Below are positions 24,606-37,412 of a stretch of 64,000 nt of DNA, piece after piece. The notes under the pieces are model-generated. The model saw only the letters and a list, made by a program, of their open reading frames with translations, did no database searches and was not told the origin of the DNA. Origin of the DNA: Todiramphus chloris collaris (Eukaryota > Chordata > Aves > Coraciiformes > Alcedinidae). Made by a program: the position numbers and the translations under genes. The stretch covers positions 1,497,849 to 1,561,848 of the forward strand of contig JANVCC010000011.1 of assembly GCA_025345505.1 (NCBI GenBank), given 5' to 3'. Numbering within the stretch: position 1 is the stretch's first letter; every line of letters starts with the position of its first letter.

Positions 24606-27600
24606 GTAAGTATTTAAAAAATGCTCAGTGGAGTAAGCATCAGGCAAGGAGGAGCACTCTTAAAGCTGGAAGAGATTTTGGTACAAGCACAGATGGCCAT
24701 GACCTGTTGACAAATGGAGTGAAGTTAGAAAGTAGAATATTTCTCATGTTCAGAAGTGGAAGGATCCAAAACAACTTTCCAAAGAAATAAGTGCTCTGTG
24801 AGAAATGAACATGTTTTCAGATGGAATTGTTCATTTTCTGAATGGATTTAAATAATATGATTAAGTATGATAGAAGCGAACTGGACTCTTTAACATAAGA
24901 GGTCCCATTTCATCCTACGCTTCATGGGCTGGTCTCAATGATTCATTTGTGATCACCAAAACTCCACAAACACTTCAGGGCAGGATATTAAGAATTTCAT
25001 ATCCTGTTGGAACAAAAAAAAGATAGTTGTTTTCAAAGCAAGTCTGCATCTGTGCTATATTTTCTGTTGTTCTTTCTTCTTATTCCTTTTGAAACTGGGT
25101 CTTTTACAGAACAAGAAAATCAAATGTTTCCTTTGGGATTTTGTCTGCTATTGTTAATTCTCCTTCTGAAGTCATAATCCACTGTGCCATTGCAGGTGGT
25201 TACCATGGAAATAATGATGATGGCCACAAGAACAATATTAGGGAGGTAGCATCAGGAGCACAGGGGTTCTTGCAGAGTCTGAGATCTTGTTTTCAGCCAT
25301 TCTTTAAGTAACAAAGATTGAAGAGAGAGATTAATTGAAAGACAGATCCATCAACTTCAGAAACATTTGTGCATTAATTGAAGATATTTCAGAGGTGTAT
25401 TTTGTGTCCTCCTTAGGACCAGTTCAAGCCAGAGATGCTGTGAATTTGCCCAGCTCATTCCTTGTTCACTTGGCAATGAGATATGTTATATCCCAGCCTC
25501 AACAAGACCTACCTAGAATGAACCACACACTGAATGAACTGTCACTGATGGAGTTGATGGCACCATTGTCATTTTGTTCAATTGTGCACCCACCATTTCA
25601 AGTCTAAGTCCAATTCAATTTCTAAGTCCAGAAAAACTTTCATCTGAATGCACTGTTTCACCATCCAGCTCCAGAAAGTTGCACTGTCAGCAGGACTCAT
25701 GTTAACTATAAACTAGAGCAGGGAGCTGTCCTGGCTGCTGGAAGGAATATCCATATGACCATTGTCCCCATTACGTGTTGAAGACTCACAAAATTCATTA
25801 TATGGCACCTCAGACTATATCAAACTCATTGTCTGACACGGTTTCTACCTCATCCAGCAGCCTGCATTCCACCAAATCTGACCCTGAGTTCTTGTATATC
25901 TTTACCTAAGGCTCAGCTGAACTCAATGTTTGGTTCATTCTGGCCTGTCCCATTTTTCTTCCTCCAGAATCATCTGAAAATCAGCCTTCAGTTTGCCTGA
26001 AATGTTTCTGCCCCCCTAAGGACTTGTATTTGTCTCACAGGATGATTTGAGTGCTTGGTTTGTTTAATGTCTGGGTTTGCTTCCTATTTCTGTCCTGATT
26101 ATAAAGATTTAATTTCTTACACCTCAATAATGGGTTCCAGATCCTTCAAAATGCTCCTTAATTTGTTTCTTTAAGCAGACAGCCCCAGATAATGTCCTGT
26201 TGTGAAGTAAATTGACTGGAGATGAAGAAGTTTAGGAGAAGGCTTTAAATTTTCAGGGGTTTGGGTCTTTTTCCCTGCAACGCTTTTAGTTTTATGGAAA
26301 TCTATATAGTAGCCCTGAATTTGCGGGGACATACCCATCTCAGTATGTGTTTCCTTGTGAACTGATAGTTTCTGCCAGAGCCTGGTAACGGACAGAGGGT
26401 ATGTTTAAGATAGACATTGTAGAGGAAACTTCTGAATTGGACTATTGACTAGGGAAGGGGAAACTTTGTGTTTTCAGAGGTGAGATTGTGTCCAGCAACA
26501 AAAGTACAAGATGACTTTTAGATCACATACAGCATTAAGTATTTTTCCTTTAGTTGGGTTCATCTCATCTTTTCTCTCACCCTTCCCAACCCTGAAGTTT
26601 CATGAGGGTCCATAACATCCTAGGAACATGTGTATGTGCTATAGACAAGGGCAACTGTGATATGGCATAGAGAAAGATGGAACACAGTAGATTCTGGTCT
26701 GGCTAGAAATTGATGAAATCAAAACATTTTGTGGATGGATGTTCAGCTTGGTTGGAATTCTTCTGAGAACAAAGTCTGAGCCTGCTTTCTTGATAAATTT
26801 CCTACTTGGTGGGCCAGGTGGAGTTCTGGGGAGTGCATACCTCAGAAAGACTTCGGATCTGGTCTTCAGACTCTCACTTTGAGAATTGCCCACTGCTTCA
26901 CAAACTTTCAGCTCGTGGAAGGTCTTGAAGATGAGCTGGCATAAAGCTGTTAGCTCCAGGGCAGATCTGGGCAGGATACCACGTGGTTCCTGACTTGGGT
27001 TTTGGAGACAAGTTCTAAAATTTTGTTTTCCATTCAAAATCAGGAGTAATACCGAATTCTAGAATAAAAAAAAAAATCCTCCCCAACAGTGAAGTAATCA
27101 TTCTCTGCCAAGCTCTCACGACCTGCAGGATCTCTCCAACTCAGGCAGTCCCATGGAGAAATAAGGATAAGAACATCCAATGGAGAAAGGAAGTAAGAAA
27201 GTTGGACCATTGAAAACTAACTTAGTTTTCTCCAGTCTGAATTGTTTTCCGCAAATGCATTTCCTTAGAGATTTTGGCCAAGTCCTGATTATCCAACTAA
27301 ACCAACAGCACGAGACAAGACACAGTTTGAGAAAGAGCAGATGCTCCTGCCTTTTACAAAAACATGCTGAGAAGCCAGGTGACTTCACGCCCACTCAAAG
27401 AGCCTCTTGTTGCCCTACCCCTAAAATTGTGTCCCCACTGCAGGCACCAGGTGTGTTGAAAACAAGCAGTGGAGACACCTGTTCGTCCTGACTCTGCAAA
27501 GTGTGTTTCCTCTGAATCATACCTGCCTTCCTCTTTTTTTTCATCTTGGGAATTCATTTGCAGACCTCCTCTCCCCAGCAATTGCCAGCATTCAAACCCC

Positions 27601-28968
27601 TGTGCCTATTGCAGTCTGCCAAGAGTCTGTGTTTCAGCCTGATCTAAAGACACATCGTGGCCTGACAAGAGCAAGAATTTCTGAGTGCCTGCTCCAACAC
27701 TGAATCGCAAGAGGGATGAGGATCAGGGCTGTCCTGAAAATTCCCCTTCTGTATGATAATATTTCCTGTTTCCATCTAAACAGGATCCAGGGTCCCTTTT
27801 GTTATCTTCAAGCTACTCCATGCCAGCACAATTAGTTAATGAGCGTGTTGAGTCTCAAACAAAACACATGGTTGATCCAGAAGATTTAGCGTGTATCATT
27901 TCAGGGAAAATGAAAACAAAGCAATAAAAAATCTGTGCAAGCAGCCTCGCTGGCAGATGTGAGAAGCAGTTAAAAATGTTTTCCATGGGGTGGACTGCAC
28001 AGTTTCAGAGTAAAAAGAAAATACATAGGGAAATTCCTTGGCACTCATTTATTTCAGGGTAAAATATCAGTTTGTATTCTGTGCAAGCCCAATCTCCTTT
28101 CCAAATGCCTGGCTCAGCTGCTGGGTTAATGACAGCGGTTTTGCCAGAGGAAGAGGATGACACAAAGTGATTCTCTCCTTCAAGAAGTGCCATTTTGCGG
28201 AATGGCTCTTCAGTTGCTCAGAAGACAAGAAAATATTCTGGGATAGATGTCTCTTGTCTTCAGAGGACAGATGAGAAAATCCACATGGTTCTACCCTTTA
28301 TCATTCAGGGTGATTGATGTACAATAGCAAAGGGTTGTTCAGTTCCTACAACTGTGAAGTTTTTATAGAAGAAACACCCTAGCAAATTCTGTTTCCTCTT
28401 TTTCAATGAAAATTCATCTTGAGGCAGAGTGAAGGAATTTGATTAATACCCTTCAGGTCTTTGGCTGGTTGATTCGTTCTGCAAGCACCAGAGGATGGGT
28501 TCATGGTACCAGAGAAGAACCAGGGGATAATAGCACCCTAGAAACAGCTTATCCCTCATCTGATTTGCCAACCAGCATGCCTCAGTATGTCTGAGACTCT
28601 TGAAGAAGTACTACAAATCTGGGAGGAGCAAACATCTTGCTTGATCTAGAATCTGCATTAAATGTTCATCAAAAAGTATTTATAAAGCCATTAAAAGCCT
28701 TCTGCTGCAGCTACATGTGCTGACAGAGCTGGGGAAGAGGAACATTTTTCGGTCTTGATGAGAACCAGTGTTAGTCACTGGTGGAACTAGACATGACACA
28801 CACCTGCAGGACTTTCAGGCCATGATAATACAGCATCTGCCTACAAAACATCTCTTCTTTTCCTTGAACTGCCTGAACAAACCCAAAAATGGTCCTCATG
28901 AATGGACTCAGCTAGTAGATAGTTTGCTCACAACTGAAGGGAATTCTTCAAAATCTGACTAGGTCTAA

Positions 28969-29080
28969 TTAGACCTGCTCTGAGGAGGAGGCTGGACTGA
29001 ATGACCTCTGGAGGACTCTGTGAGGGGGAGACCAGACTGGATGATTTCCAACAGGTCCCTTCCTCTGATTCTGTGATTTT
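28969..29080 (+). mobile_element. CR1 LINE 3' tail with internal duplication
   Basis: The sequence carries the CR1 3' terminus ('gctctgaggaggaggctgga', 'aggtcccttcctctgattct', then 'gtgattt'). The block 'ggctggactgaatgacctct' near 28991 recurs in altered form as 'gaccagactggatgatttcc' near 29030. The tail block is therefore present about twice, either as a small tandem duplication or as one tail inserted next to another. Confidence 0.75.
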
Positions 29081-29310
29081 GCAGAAAGATGAAGCTGAAT
29101 CTGGGAGGTAAAGCAGCACAGCATTTCCCAGATCTGCCTACAGACTGATGGCACTATAACAATGCAGACGACAGACACGTTTATGCCATTAAGAGCTCCA
29201 TCTGGGAGCTGCTCCCATTCGTGTCAAGAAGCCATCGCTGCTTTCTTGGTTTCTGACTCCCTGGAATCCAAATTGTAAGTTTACTGTACTGCCGCTTTAG
29301 AGGACTACTC

Positions 29311-29335
29311 ATGAAATAAAAAAAAAAAAAAAAAA
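29311..29335. repeat. Poly-A run
   Basis: About 19 A's preceded by 'gaaata'. No LINE or SINE body is recognised upstream, so it is simple sequence rather than a clear retroposon tail. Confidence 0.8.
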
Positions 29336-29647
29336 GCCTGTTTGTTTATGTGGTTAAACCTTGCTGTTTAAATGATTTCAGTAAGCAGGAACTGACAAAT
29401 TCTTTGAGGGGTTCTTAACAGGAGCAAAGTCTATTTTGGGAAGTCTCTCTGGCATGGCCCACAAGTTGTGGCACACAGGAATGCCTGCTCCTGGAACACT
29501 ACAGATTTGCTGGACCTTGTGTTATGAAGAGACAAGATGGGAGGATCTCCTTCTCTAAAGGCTTAGGTGCCAGTCAGACAGATATTTCCAAATCAGTGTT
29601 CCAAATTAGCTTTTAATGGTGCAGGGGTGAGGGTATCCCTTTTCTGA

Positions 29648-29694
29648 GCTGGTTTAACATTGCTGGTTTAACATTTCCAAGCTGGTTTAACATT
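29648..29694. repeat. Three spaced copies of a 14-mer
   Basis: The word 'gctggtttaacatt' occurs at 29648, 29662 and 29681. The first two are contiguous and the third follows a 5-bp spacer. It is a local tandem duplication of unknown origin. Confidence 0.85.
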
Positions 29695-31091
29695 GTCTGT
29701 CAACACTAATCAATTACTAATCAATCCATCAGAGGGGCCAGCACCTCTACGCACATAAGAACCCATAAAATGGTCAAGCAGAGATGTTTTTGACAGGATA
29801 GTCGCTGTATTCATCAGCTCTTTCTCCACACAACGATGATAATACCTGGGACCCTACTTCACACAGGTGATCCGCTGAGACCATTAATTCTGAAGGTGTG
29901 TTTAGATGCCAACATAATGCATATTAACGTATTCAGATAGATAGGACCTTCCTAACACTGGTGCAGATAACGAATATTTCACCTACTATCTCTTACGTAT
30001 AAACATTTGAGGCTAGCTCAGGAGCTGTGCCTGCACTTTCCCAGGCAGTTGATCTGGTTTAGGAAAGGATTTAATTTACAGGCATTTCCTGCAGCAGCAG
30101 GATTAATACTCAATGAAGAATAACTCTGCCCCATGTGAAAATTTCAGAAAGTATTTCTCGATGAAGATAGGGGTGTTCATCAAGGGGTCAGAGGTGGAAG
30201 AAGGTGGCCAGGTGTCTGTCAGAACGTGAGATGTTGCTTCATTGCTGGGGTGGTGATGGAGAGTGTATCTTGTTACAGAGGGAACCCTTTTGCCATATTA
30301 TCAGAGGGATGGAGGAGTCTCAGAGGACTGGATGATGTTCTGGATCTGCTCCATGCATGTAAAACCATGATTTATTTTTCAGATGCCTGCTGGATTCCTT
30401 ATTATATTTTCCTTTAAGATTCAAGGATGCTTTCCTTGAACCAAAAGGCAGAAGGATGGACATGCACAGGGAGCATGGATATAAACCCTGCCACCTGATC
30501 ATGTATTCAGTAATTTTTTAGTTGCTTGAGATGCATCACCTGAAAGCCATTAGTGCCTGATACTGTTTTTCCTTTGTTTTCTGCTGTATATAAAAGGATA
30601 AGAGTTGTAATTTTGATGTTACTTTAAACAAACCACTTTCTCAGGGTTCCATTTCATCTCCCTTAGTGGCAAGCCTTGTGTGATTAGAGGGTAGAAAAAC
30701 CATGCTGACAGAACACATTGGCATCTTTCCTTCTGTGACCTTCTCCAAGCTGCAGTGTGTGTCACCTCATGAGAGCATCTCCCAGGCTGTCTCTAAGTTC
30801 TTGGAGTTTTCCATCCTTGCCATAGGGAGGTTTTATTTCATAGGCTACAGATTTTTACTAGCCTCACATTGCCAGAATTCTTGTAGTGGATAAAGATGTG
30901 AAATATGATGATCCCTCAGATCCCAAAGATTGGCTTCTGGAGGTCCCTGGTAGGCACATCTACAGATTTGGCATGTCACTTTTATGTTAGCTTCACAAAA
31001 TCAGGGGAAAGCTGCCCAAATGCAAACACCTTAAGCCAAACAAGATAAAATCCTCTCAAGGACAGTGCTGAGCTAAGAGGAGGATGGATTG

Positions 31092-31163
31092 TGGGTCTGA
31101 TCCAACTCCCACGCAGCAAATGGAAAGGTTCCCACTGATGTAATCAAAGCTGGATCAGGCCCA
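31092..31163. mobile_element. Short inverted-repeat element (MITE-like)
   Basis: A 72-bp unit is bounded by 13-bp inverted ends: 'tgggtctgatcca' at 31092-31104 and 'tggatcaggccca' at 31151-31163 (12 of 13 complementary). Its inside contains 'ttcccactgatgtaatc', related to a 'cccattgacttcaatggg' motif I associate with abundant short palindromic repeats in sauropsids. It is non-coding. I cannot name the family. Related fragments are at 32331-32400 and 54795-54862. Confidence 0.55.
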
Positions 31164-34104
31164 AAATGACCAGTGATTAATCATTACTATTTATTTGTTA
31201 ACACCAGCAATGGACTTGAAAATTTACAGGATATAAATACAAGACAGATCCTGCCCCAAAGAATTCAACAGCCAAGTTCTCTGGATTTACAAGAAGAGGC
31301 AGTCTGGGAAGCCCACATCAGGTATTCATTTAACATGATTTTAATCTGTCCTTCCACACTTATGTGTTGCTGGGACAGACAGGGCACTTAACTGATGAAG
31401 AGTTAGAATTGCTGAATCTTCTGGAGAAAGCTTAATGTGCAAAAGGGAGTTGAATTAGGTGGGAGGACCTGGAACATGGGAAGGGGGATAGATCATTTTG
31501 TGAACACCTGAAGATACGTGAGAAATTACTCTCCCAGAGCTCCAGGCCAACAAGTCCCAAGCCAACAGGGAGGATGACGGTGGGGGTAGACTTGGACACA
31601 GCGATGGTGGAGAAGTCAAGACAAGGCTGGACCCAAGGTGTGGAGGAGCAATTATAAGAGAAGAGTGAGGAGGTAAAGTTGTGAGAAGGTCATTTAAGGA
31701 TGATGTCTGTAGAGGAGTACTTGGAGATGGTTCTCAGAGCAAAATCAGGGAGGTGTACACATATGTGTATGTGTATGTACATGCAATGACATGCTCAATC
31801 ATTTTCTTGAGTGCTTTCCTCCTACTCAGCTCTTTGGCTGTCTTATCTTCTCTGCCCAAGACATCAGCAATCCCCTCCAGCAATACTGTAATGGCAATGT
31901 TGAAAGTTAATGAAGGTGCAGATGGAGACAACAGCAAATGCTGGGTCACAGGATGCCTTCAATGCCTGCCCTGGACTCAGCACAATGAGATTCAGATCTG
32001 AGCCCTCCGGGAATGGTGACAACACTCAATTACCTGGAGACTAATAGGTTCAGCTGCCATCAGAGCCAGATCCAGAGCTGCTGGAAATCAGCGTGACTCC
32101 GCTGACCTGCTGATTGACATGGGACCATCATCTGTTTCCACCACGTGGAGTCTCCTTGGGGGTCTCCATAAGGACACTAGCTGCTGCTCTTTGTGGGTGG
32201 ATGGATTTTGTATCCCTTGATACCCAGAGGACCATCAACTGAACTGCACACCTACTTTGAGGATATGCTTCATGAAAGCAGTGATAGGGAAACAGCCTCT
32301 GCATCCCTAGTTAAAAAGAACTGTTGATTTAGGGTCTGACTTTCATTGCAGTTTGTGATAAAGCTCCTATTGATCACAGTGAGAGCTTAATTAGGGCTTT
32401 AAATCCACACCTGGCAAATATCATCTGAATAGCTGAATCTTTAAAAAAAAAAAAAAAGCAAGGTCCTTCTTTTCTGTTCATTTCACAGATCTGCAGTCCC
32501 AGGCACTTGGGAGGAACAGCAGCCGATGCCCACATGCTCTCGAGACTGACTCCTCTTTCATACACTCACTAAACTATGCAACATTTATACAATCCAGCAG
32601 GCTCCATCTCATAACTCCAGGCGATTCTGAAAGAAAAGGAGATAGCATCAGTATCATAAACCCAACCTCACATCGTCTGCTTTCATGCTTCAGCTACCCT
32701 AATGTTTATAGATCACATATCCCAACCACTTCAGTTCAGCTTGTGACTGGTTTTCAAGTCTGTGGGTTCCGGAAAAGACATAATGGTCTGTTCAACTGGA
32801 ATTAAGGAAAATAAAACCCCTTTATGTTCACTTACATGTATTCATTTTACTGCCCTGGTCATTCTATATTTGTCAAATGTCTTTTGAGGTTTATCTGAAC
32901 TATTTTTACATGTAAGTTTTCTTGGAAGTTTAATTCTTAAAAACTGTCCTAAAACCCCACACTGAAAGTGTCAAGGTGACATCTAATGTTGTTTGAGGAC
33001 TTTTAGAGGATGTGTTTTAAGACAGCTTTACGGATATACCAGTAAAAAACCCAACTATGTTTATGTGAAGAGCCCTGTAGTAACTAAAAACAAACCTAAA
33101 AGCATCTTCCAGAGGATTTGGCATTTTTTAAGCCACGCATTTCAAGCAGCAGACATAAATGCACACACTGTGTACCTCTCCACCTCACTGTTATGTCTCC
33201 ATTGGGGCTGGCAGAAACAAGAAGGTCTCTCTGCATTACTCCACAGTGCAGGAACAGGGAAGGACCTGGAGGTCATCCTGACAACTGCAGGCTGCTCCCC
33301 ATAACCATTGTCCTCCCTAATGCACCAAGCCAGGACATTTGCTGCTGCAGCAGACTTGCCTCCTGAGTGCCTTTTGGAGGCAGAATTGATGCTCCCTTCC
33401 CAGTCCTTTGCCCATATGTCTCTTGTGATGGGCTGCTGCTTTACCCCTGTCAGATCCCTTTTGATTACAACTTCCCCCCCAGGCATGTCTGCTGTGGATC
33501 TACTTAAAAAGAAAGTATGATTCACCCTGGAGACACCAATGAAAGATTCCTACGTTGCAGCACTCTGCATTAGAACCATGGTGACTACTTTCTGCCTGCT
33601 ATCTGGATTGAACCCACAATGGATGTGGAAAAATGAGTGAGCAAACTGATTTATTCCCATTTACCCAAGGCTGCATGCAACATCTAAAGGGATTGGCATG
33701 GTTCACTGAGCCACCACATGCTCCTGCGAAATAAGATAATTAAAATCAACTGTTGATACTTTTGATCTCACTTCTTCTATTGAACTGTAGACTGTCTCAT
33801 CCATGTATGGGTCAATATCTAGCAGCCCACTGGGAAAACAAGTTTTAGAACCTAGCCCAGCCAGTACTAGCTGTCACTTGGGCTGCTGATCTATCTATCC
33901 TTTTGCATATGCTGAGCAGGAAGGTTGTGGTTGGTGAGGTGAGCTGTGTGTTGCTCCAGTAGTTACTGTACCAGCAGCTATTGGTTGTCATTTCAGATAG
34001 TTTTTGTTGCCTAGTTGGTGTGGCATCCAGTGTCTGGTCTCTTACAACTTACTCCTAATAAGCCTTGTCTTGTCCATACTTAGCTTTACAGTGCCAAATA
34101 AACT
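31164..34104. other. Unique stretch, no gene recognised
   Basis: The frames present (such as 33142-33525 minus, 127 codons) are opposed by frames on the other strand and show no domain. It includes an A run at 32441-32456 and a possible relative of the 31.1-kb palindromic element at 32331-32400. Confidence 0.45.
32331..32400. mobile_element. Degraded relative of the 31.1-kb palindromic element
   Basis: It begins 'agggtctgactttcattgca' and contains 'aagctcctattgatcacagt' followed by 'gagagctt', a short palindrome like the core of the 31092-31163 unit. The right end is lost or diverged, so the assignment is tentative. Confidence 0.3.
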
Positions 34105-34321
34105 ACATATTAGGAAGAAATTCTTTACAGTGACAGTGGCGAGACAGCAGGTTACCCAGAGAAATTGTGGATGCCCTATCTCTGGAAGTGTTCAAGGTCA
34201 GGTTGAATGGACATTTAAGAATCTTGGTCTAGTAGAAGCTGTCTCTGCCCATGGCAGGGTGGTTGGAACTAGGTGATCTTTAAGGTCCCTTTTAATCCAA
34301 ATCATCCTATAATTCTATGAT
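34105..34321 (+). mobile_element. CR1 LINE, 5'-truncated 3' end
   Basis: It starts in 'tattaggaagaaattcttta', continues through 'ggttacccagagaaattgtg' and 'gttcaaggtcaggttgaatg', and ends in 'aggtgatctttaaggtccct' and the tail 'cctataattctatgatcc'. Only the 3' UTR remains. Confidence 0.95.
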
Positions 34322-35221
34322 CCAGAGAAGACAGGACTCTGCACAACCAAACAGGTTACTTGTTCTCTTTTCAGGAGACTTTGTTTGCAACAACTTGGAT
34401 TCAAAGCCAAGCACAATACCACAAAAAAAAAAAGATAAAAAAAAAAAAAAAAAAAAAATAATCAAAGTTCATTTATCCTGATTTATTTCTTGGGACATAG
34501 ATCTGATTTCATTGAAAGAACATTTGCAGAGGGACTGAAGAGGGGTAGCGTTTGACACTAACCACAGCTTTTGGGCACAGGGTTAAGTTTTCAGGAATGG
34601 CCCTTTATTTTTAAAGGTCTTCAGCTTTGTCCTGTACTTTACATTTGGTGGCAGTAGACTTGGGCAGGGTTTTGGGCAGTTCTGCATAGAGTAGTATGGA
34701 GCTTGTAAGCTCTTGCTATTGTTTTCAAATCCACAAATAAAATAAGCATACAGCTTTGAGGCATAATTGACTCTGTGGTCTCACAGTCTTATTTCCTGAG
34801 GGAAGTATTTATGCAGGGACATGTTGTACTCTGCTGCAAAACATCTAGTGTGGCTGGTCTGAGCAAAAGCTGTGCTGTCACAATTTCTTATAAATTTCAG
34901 TATGAAGCTAAATCTCCTCAGTAATCAGAGTCTCCTCTTCGGAAGACTGGGTACAAAAGAAAATCCCAAACTGGGACTCTCCTAAATGGCTATGTGAAAC
35001 CAACAGCTTTATTAGACACCATAGAATCCACAATGGGAATCCCTCCAGTTACTGCCGTTCACTAGTTTCACTCTCAAATTACTTGTTTTCTTTTGTTGCC
35101 CTCCTTTATTGTTTGATGTCAGCAAACAATGTTGCCACTCCCTTCACTAAAAAATGGTGATTTTCAGCTACATTGCCCAAAGTTCACCCAAACCTAAAAC
35201 CTTGGCAGAAGTTCCCTAAAT
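34322..35221. other. Unique stretch with a long A-rich run
   Basis: An A-dominated tract occupies about 34422-34462, broken by single G and T bases. It starts 100 bp after the CR1 tail and is not part of it. Nothing else is recognised. Confidence 0.5.
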
Positions 35222-35290
35222 AACCCATTTTGTAGGTGGGGAAACTGAGGCTTAGAAATTGAACAATAAGTCCCATGAGAACATTCCAGT
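35222..35290 (-). mobile_element. MIR-like SINE relic
   Basis: The sequence 'cccattttgtaggtggggaa' followed by 'actgaggcttagaaattgaa' is the reverse complement of the MIR 3' core ('tcagtttcctcatctgtaaa', then 'atgggg'). Only the best-conserved part of the SINE is visible. It is the clearest MIR match in the window. Confidence 0.65.
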
Positions 35291-35767
35291 TATAGAGGAA
35301 CAGTTCTCCTCCCAAAAGAGTGGGAGAGGGGGGTTAGTAATGGGCCGTTATCAAACCTGAAAGAAGTTTTCCTGTGTGCTATATTTACACTTGGGGCAGG
35401 AGGATTTCCAACACTCTGATCACAGTGTAATTCCCTTGCCTGTGATGAACAACTCAGCTCACACATGGGCAACTGCTGCTTGTAAGTACACACAGTTCTG
35501 GAAAAGGTGCCAAAAAAGGAACCACTTAGTCATTTCTAGCTCTATTTGTTGGATAATTTGGAGAGAAAATTATTTAATTCCTGGTATTCATATCTCTTAC
35601 CCAACCTCTTGATTTCCTCTGCATTTCCTTTATGAGTCCTTAGTGTTCAATACAAAGACTATTCTATATTGTAAGGAGACTCCTTTGTTCATAGATCCAC
35701 CACCAGTTTATAGGTAAGTAAATTCTTCAATGCAAGGGCTGTCTTTAGTTTCATGTCTCAATGCCGA
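35291..35767. other. Unique stretch, no gene recognised
   Basis: About 480 bp of ordinary composition. One consensus-like donor, 'gtaagtaca', occurs near 35480 without a convincing acceptor. Confidence 0.45.
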
Positions 35768-36076
35768 TCAATATCTAAAAGGCAGGGGTCAAGAGGATGG
35801 GGGCAGACTCTTGTCAGTGGTGCCCAGTGACAGGACAAGGGGCAACAGGCACAAACTGGAACCCTGGAAGTTCTGTCTGAACATGAGGGAAAGCTTCTTC
35901 CCTTTGTGACAGAACACTGGAACAGGCTGCCCAAAGAGGTTGTGGAGTCTCCTCTGGAGAGATTCCAAACCCACCTGGCCCTATGCTGTAGCAGGGATGT
36001 TGGATGAGATGATCTCCAGAGGTCCCTTCCAACCCCTCCCATTCTGTCATTTTGTGTGATTTTGTGATTCTGTCTG
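35768..36076 (+). mobile_element. CR1 LINE, 5'-truncated 3' end (CTGTGATT-tail type)
   Basis: The order is 'atatctaaaaggcaggggtc', 'agtgacaggacaaggggcaa', 'acactggaacaggctgccca', 'tgatctccagaggtcccttc', then a tail of CTGTGATT-like units. This is a CR1 subfamily different from the ATTCTATG-tail copies. The same type occurs at 50590 and 54179. Confidence 0.95.
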
Positions 36077-37350
36077 ATGTGGTAACAGCAGCCTAGCCAG
36101 TATTAAAGCATTATTTTTTTAAAAGCCAATTGTGTTGCATTAAGTATATCTCTGACCAGTTGCTCCCTAGTAAAACCCAGCTCTGGATGAATAAGACCTG
36201 AAATGAAGGTGCAGTCAGCACATGAGTGCTGTCTCTCTGTGTAGTAGTGAAGAAATGACAAGATGGTTGTTGCTCATTCATTTAAAGCTCAGATCTCTAA
36301 ATCAGTAGTGACATCTCACCTTCCTCACGAAGGTGAAGTTTGGTTTCTTTGCTATGGCTGCTGGAGAAGTGGAAAATAAAAAGTACAGGATGTAAAAAAT
36401 AAGGTACTACAGGCATAGTAAATGTGGTAGTTAAAGTATACAAGATATGAAAGGGAGCCTCCAACCTTGCCAAGGAATTTTGTCCTTTCATCGCTGTGCA
36501 GATAAATGCCTTTAAAACCATTTGTGTTGGTTTTGAATGTCTAGAATTCAGAGTTAATCTGAAGAGAAGCAAATTTTATAGTAGGCACCAGAGCAGGTTT
36601 GTTTTCCAATGGCTTTTCCAGGGATCTGCTGCTCCAGACTGAACAGGATAAATGGGGGAAAACTCTGGAAACAGTTCTGTAGCCCTTTCAGTCAGATGCC
36701 GGTGAGAGAAGTACACTGGGATTGAGTTACATCAAAGACGTGTGGAGACATGGCAACAGAGTCAGTAAAAACCAGAATCTTTCACGTCTACTCTGTATGA
36801 AGTCTGGATAAATCAGAGGTAAATCCTCCTTGCTCAACAGTTCTGGAGAGATTCAAACTCACCAAGCTGGAGGAGGTGAGAAGAGATGCTGAGATCAGTG
36901 TCCAGCTCAGATGGTCTCACCCAGGTCCTGCAAAGGGAAGAGTGGCTTGAATGGTGACTGTAGAGAGCAAAAAGTGATACCTTCATTGAGATTTGGTGTT
37001 ACAACAGCATCTCTGCTTCTGTTCAACTCATCTTCCATCCCATACATAACATAGAAATTATTTATGATGCCTTTTTACCTTCTGCAGACAGCATCCTGGA
37101 CCAAACTTGACTAGGAATTTGGATTTCTTGGCTGCAATACAAAGATGGGAAAATGACATAATAAACCAACAGCCTATCAGGAGAAAAAACTGCCTGTGGT
37201 GTCTTCAAGGGAGCTCGATGAGCTGTAAGGGTAGATCCCATCAGTGTCTTTGTGATACAGCCACTGAAAACACGTAAGCTCTTCTGCAAAACGAATCTCA
37301 ATATTCCTTAGAGAAAGGTGAATGGATCATTCTTGTATTAATGCTGGTGT

Positions 37351-37412
37351 TAGCCTGTGTTATAACTTTTGCCCAGAGGGGTAGCCTGTGTTATAACTTT
37401 TGCCCAGAGGGG
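37351..37412. repeat. Exact 31-bp tandem duplication
   Basis: Two identical 31-bp units, each beginning 'tagcctgtgttataactttt', lie directly head to tail at 37351-37381 and 37382-37412. Complete identity indicates a recent duplication, an individual-specific variant, or an assembly error. Confidence 0.97.

Larger units (their letters stand above)
22883..28968. other. Long unique stretch, no gene recognised
   Basis: About 6 kb without a recognised transposon. The longest frames (23837-24238 plus, 133 codons; 26639-27037 minus, 132 codons) have no domain. The stretch contains the exon-like interval at 24568-24605 and a candidate conserved block just upstream of it. Confidence 0.45.
29081..31091. 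other. Unique stretch, no gene recognised
   Basis: It includes an A run at 29311-29335 and a small cluster of repeated 14-mers at 29648-29694. No coding region or transposon family is recognised. Confidence 0.45.

Noticed and set aside
34422-34462. Long A-rich run that could be a retroposed transcript tail
   Set aside because: No processed coding sequence or SINE body lies upstream; the CR1 before it ends in its own tail 100 bp earlier.
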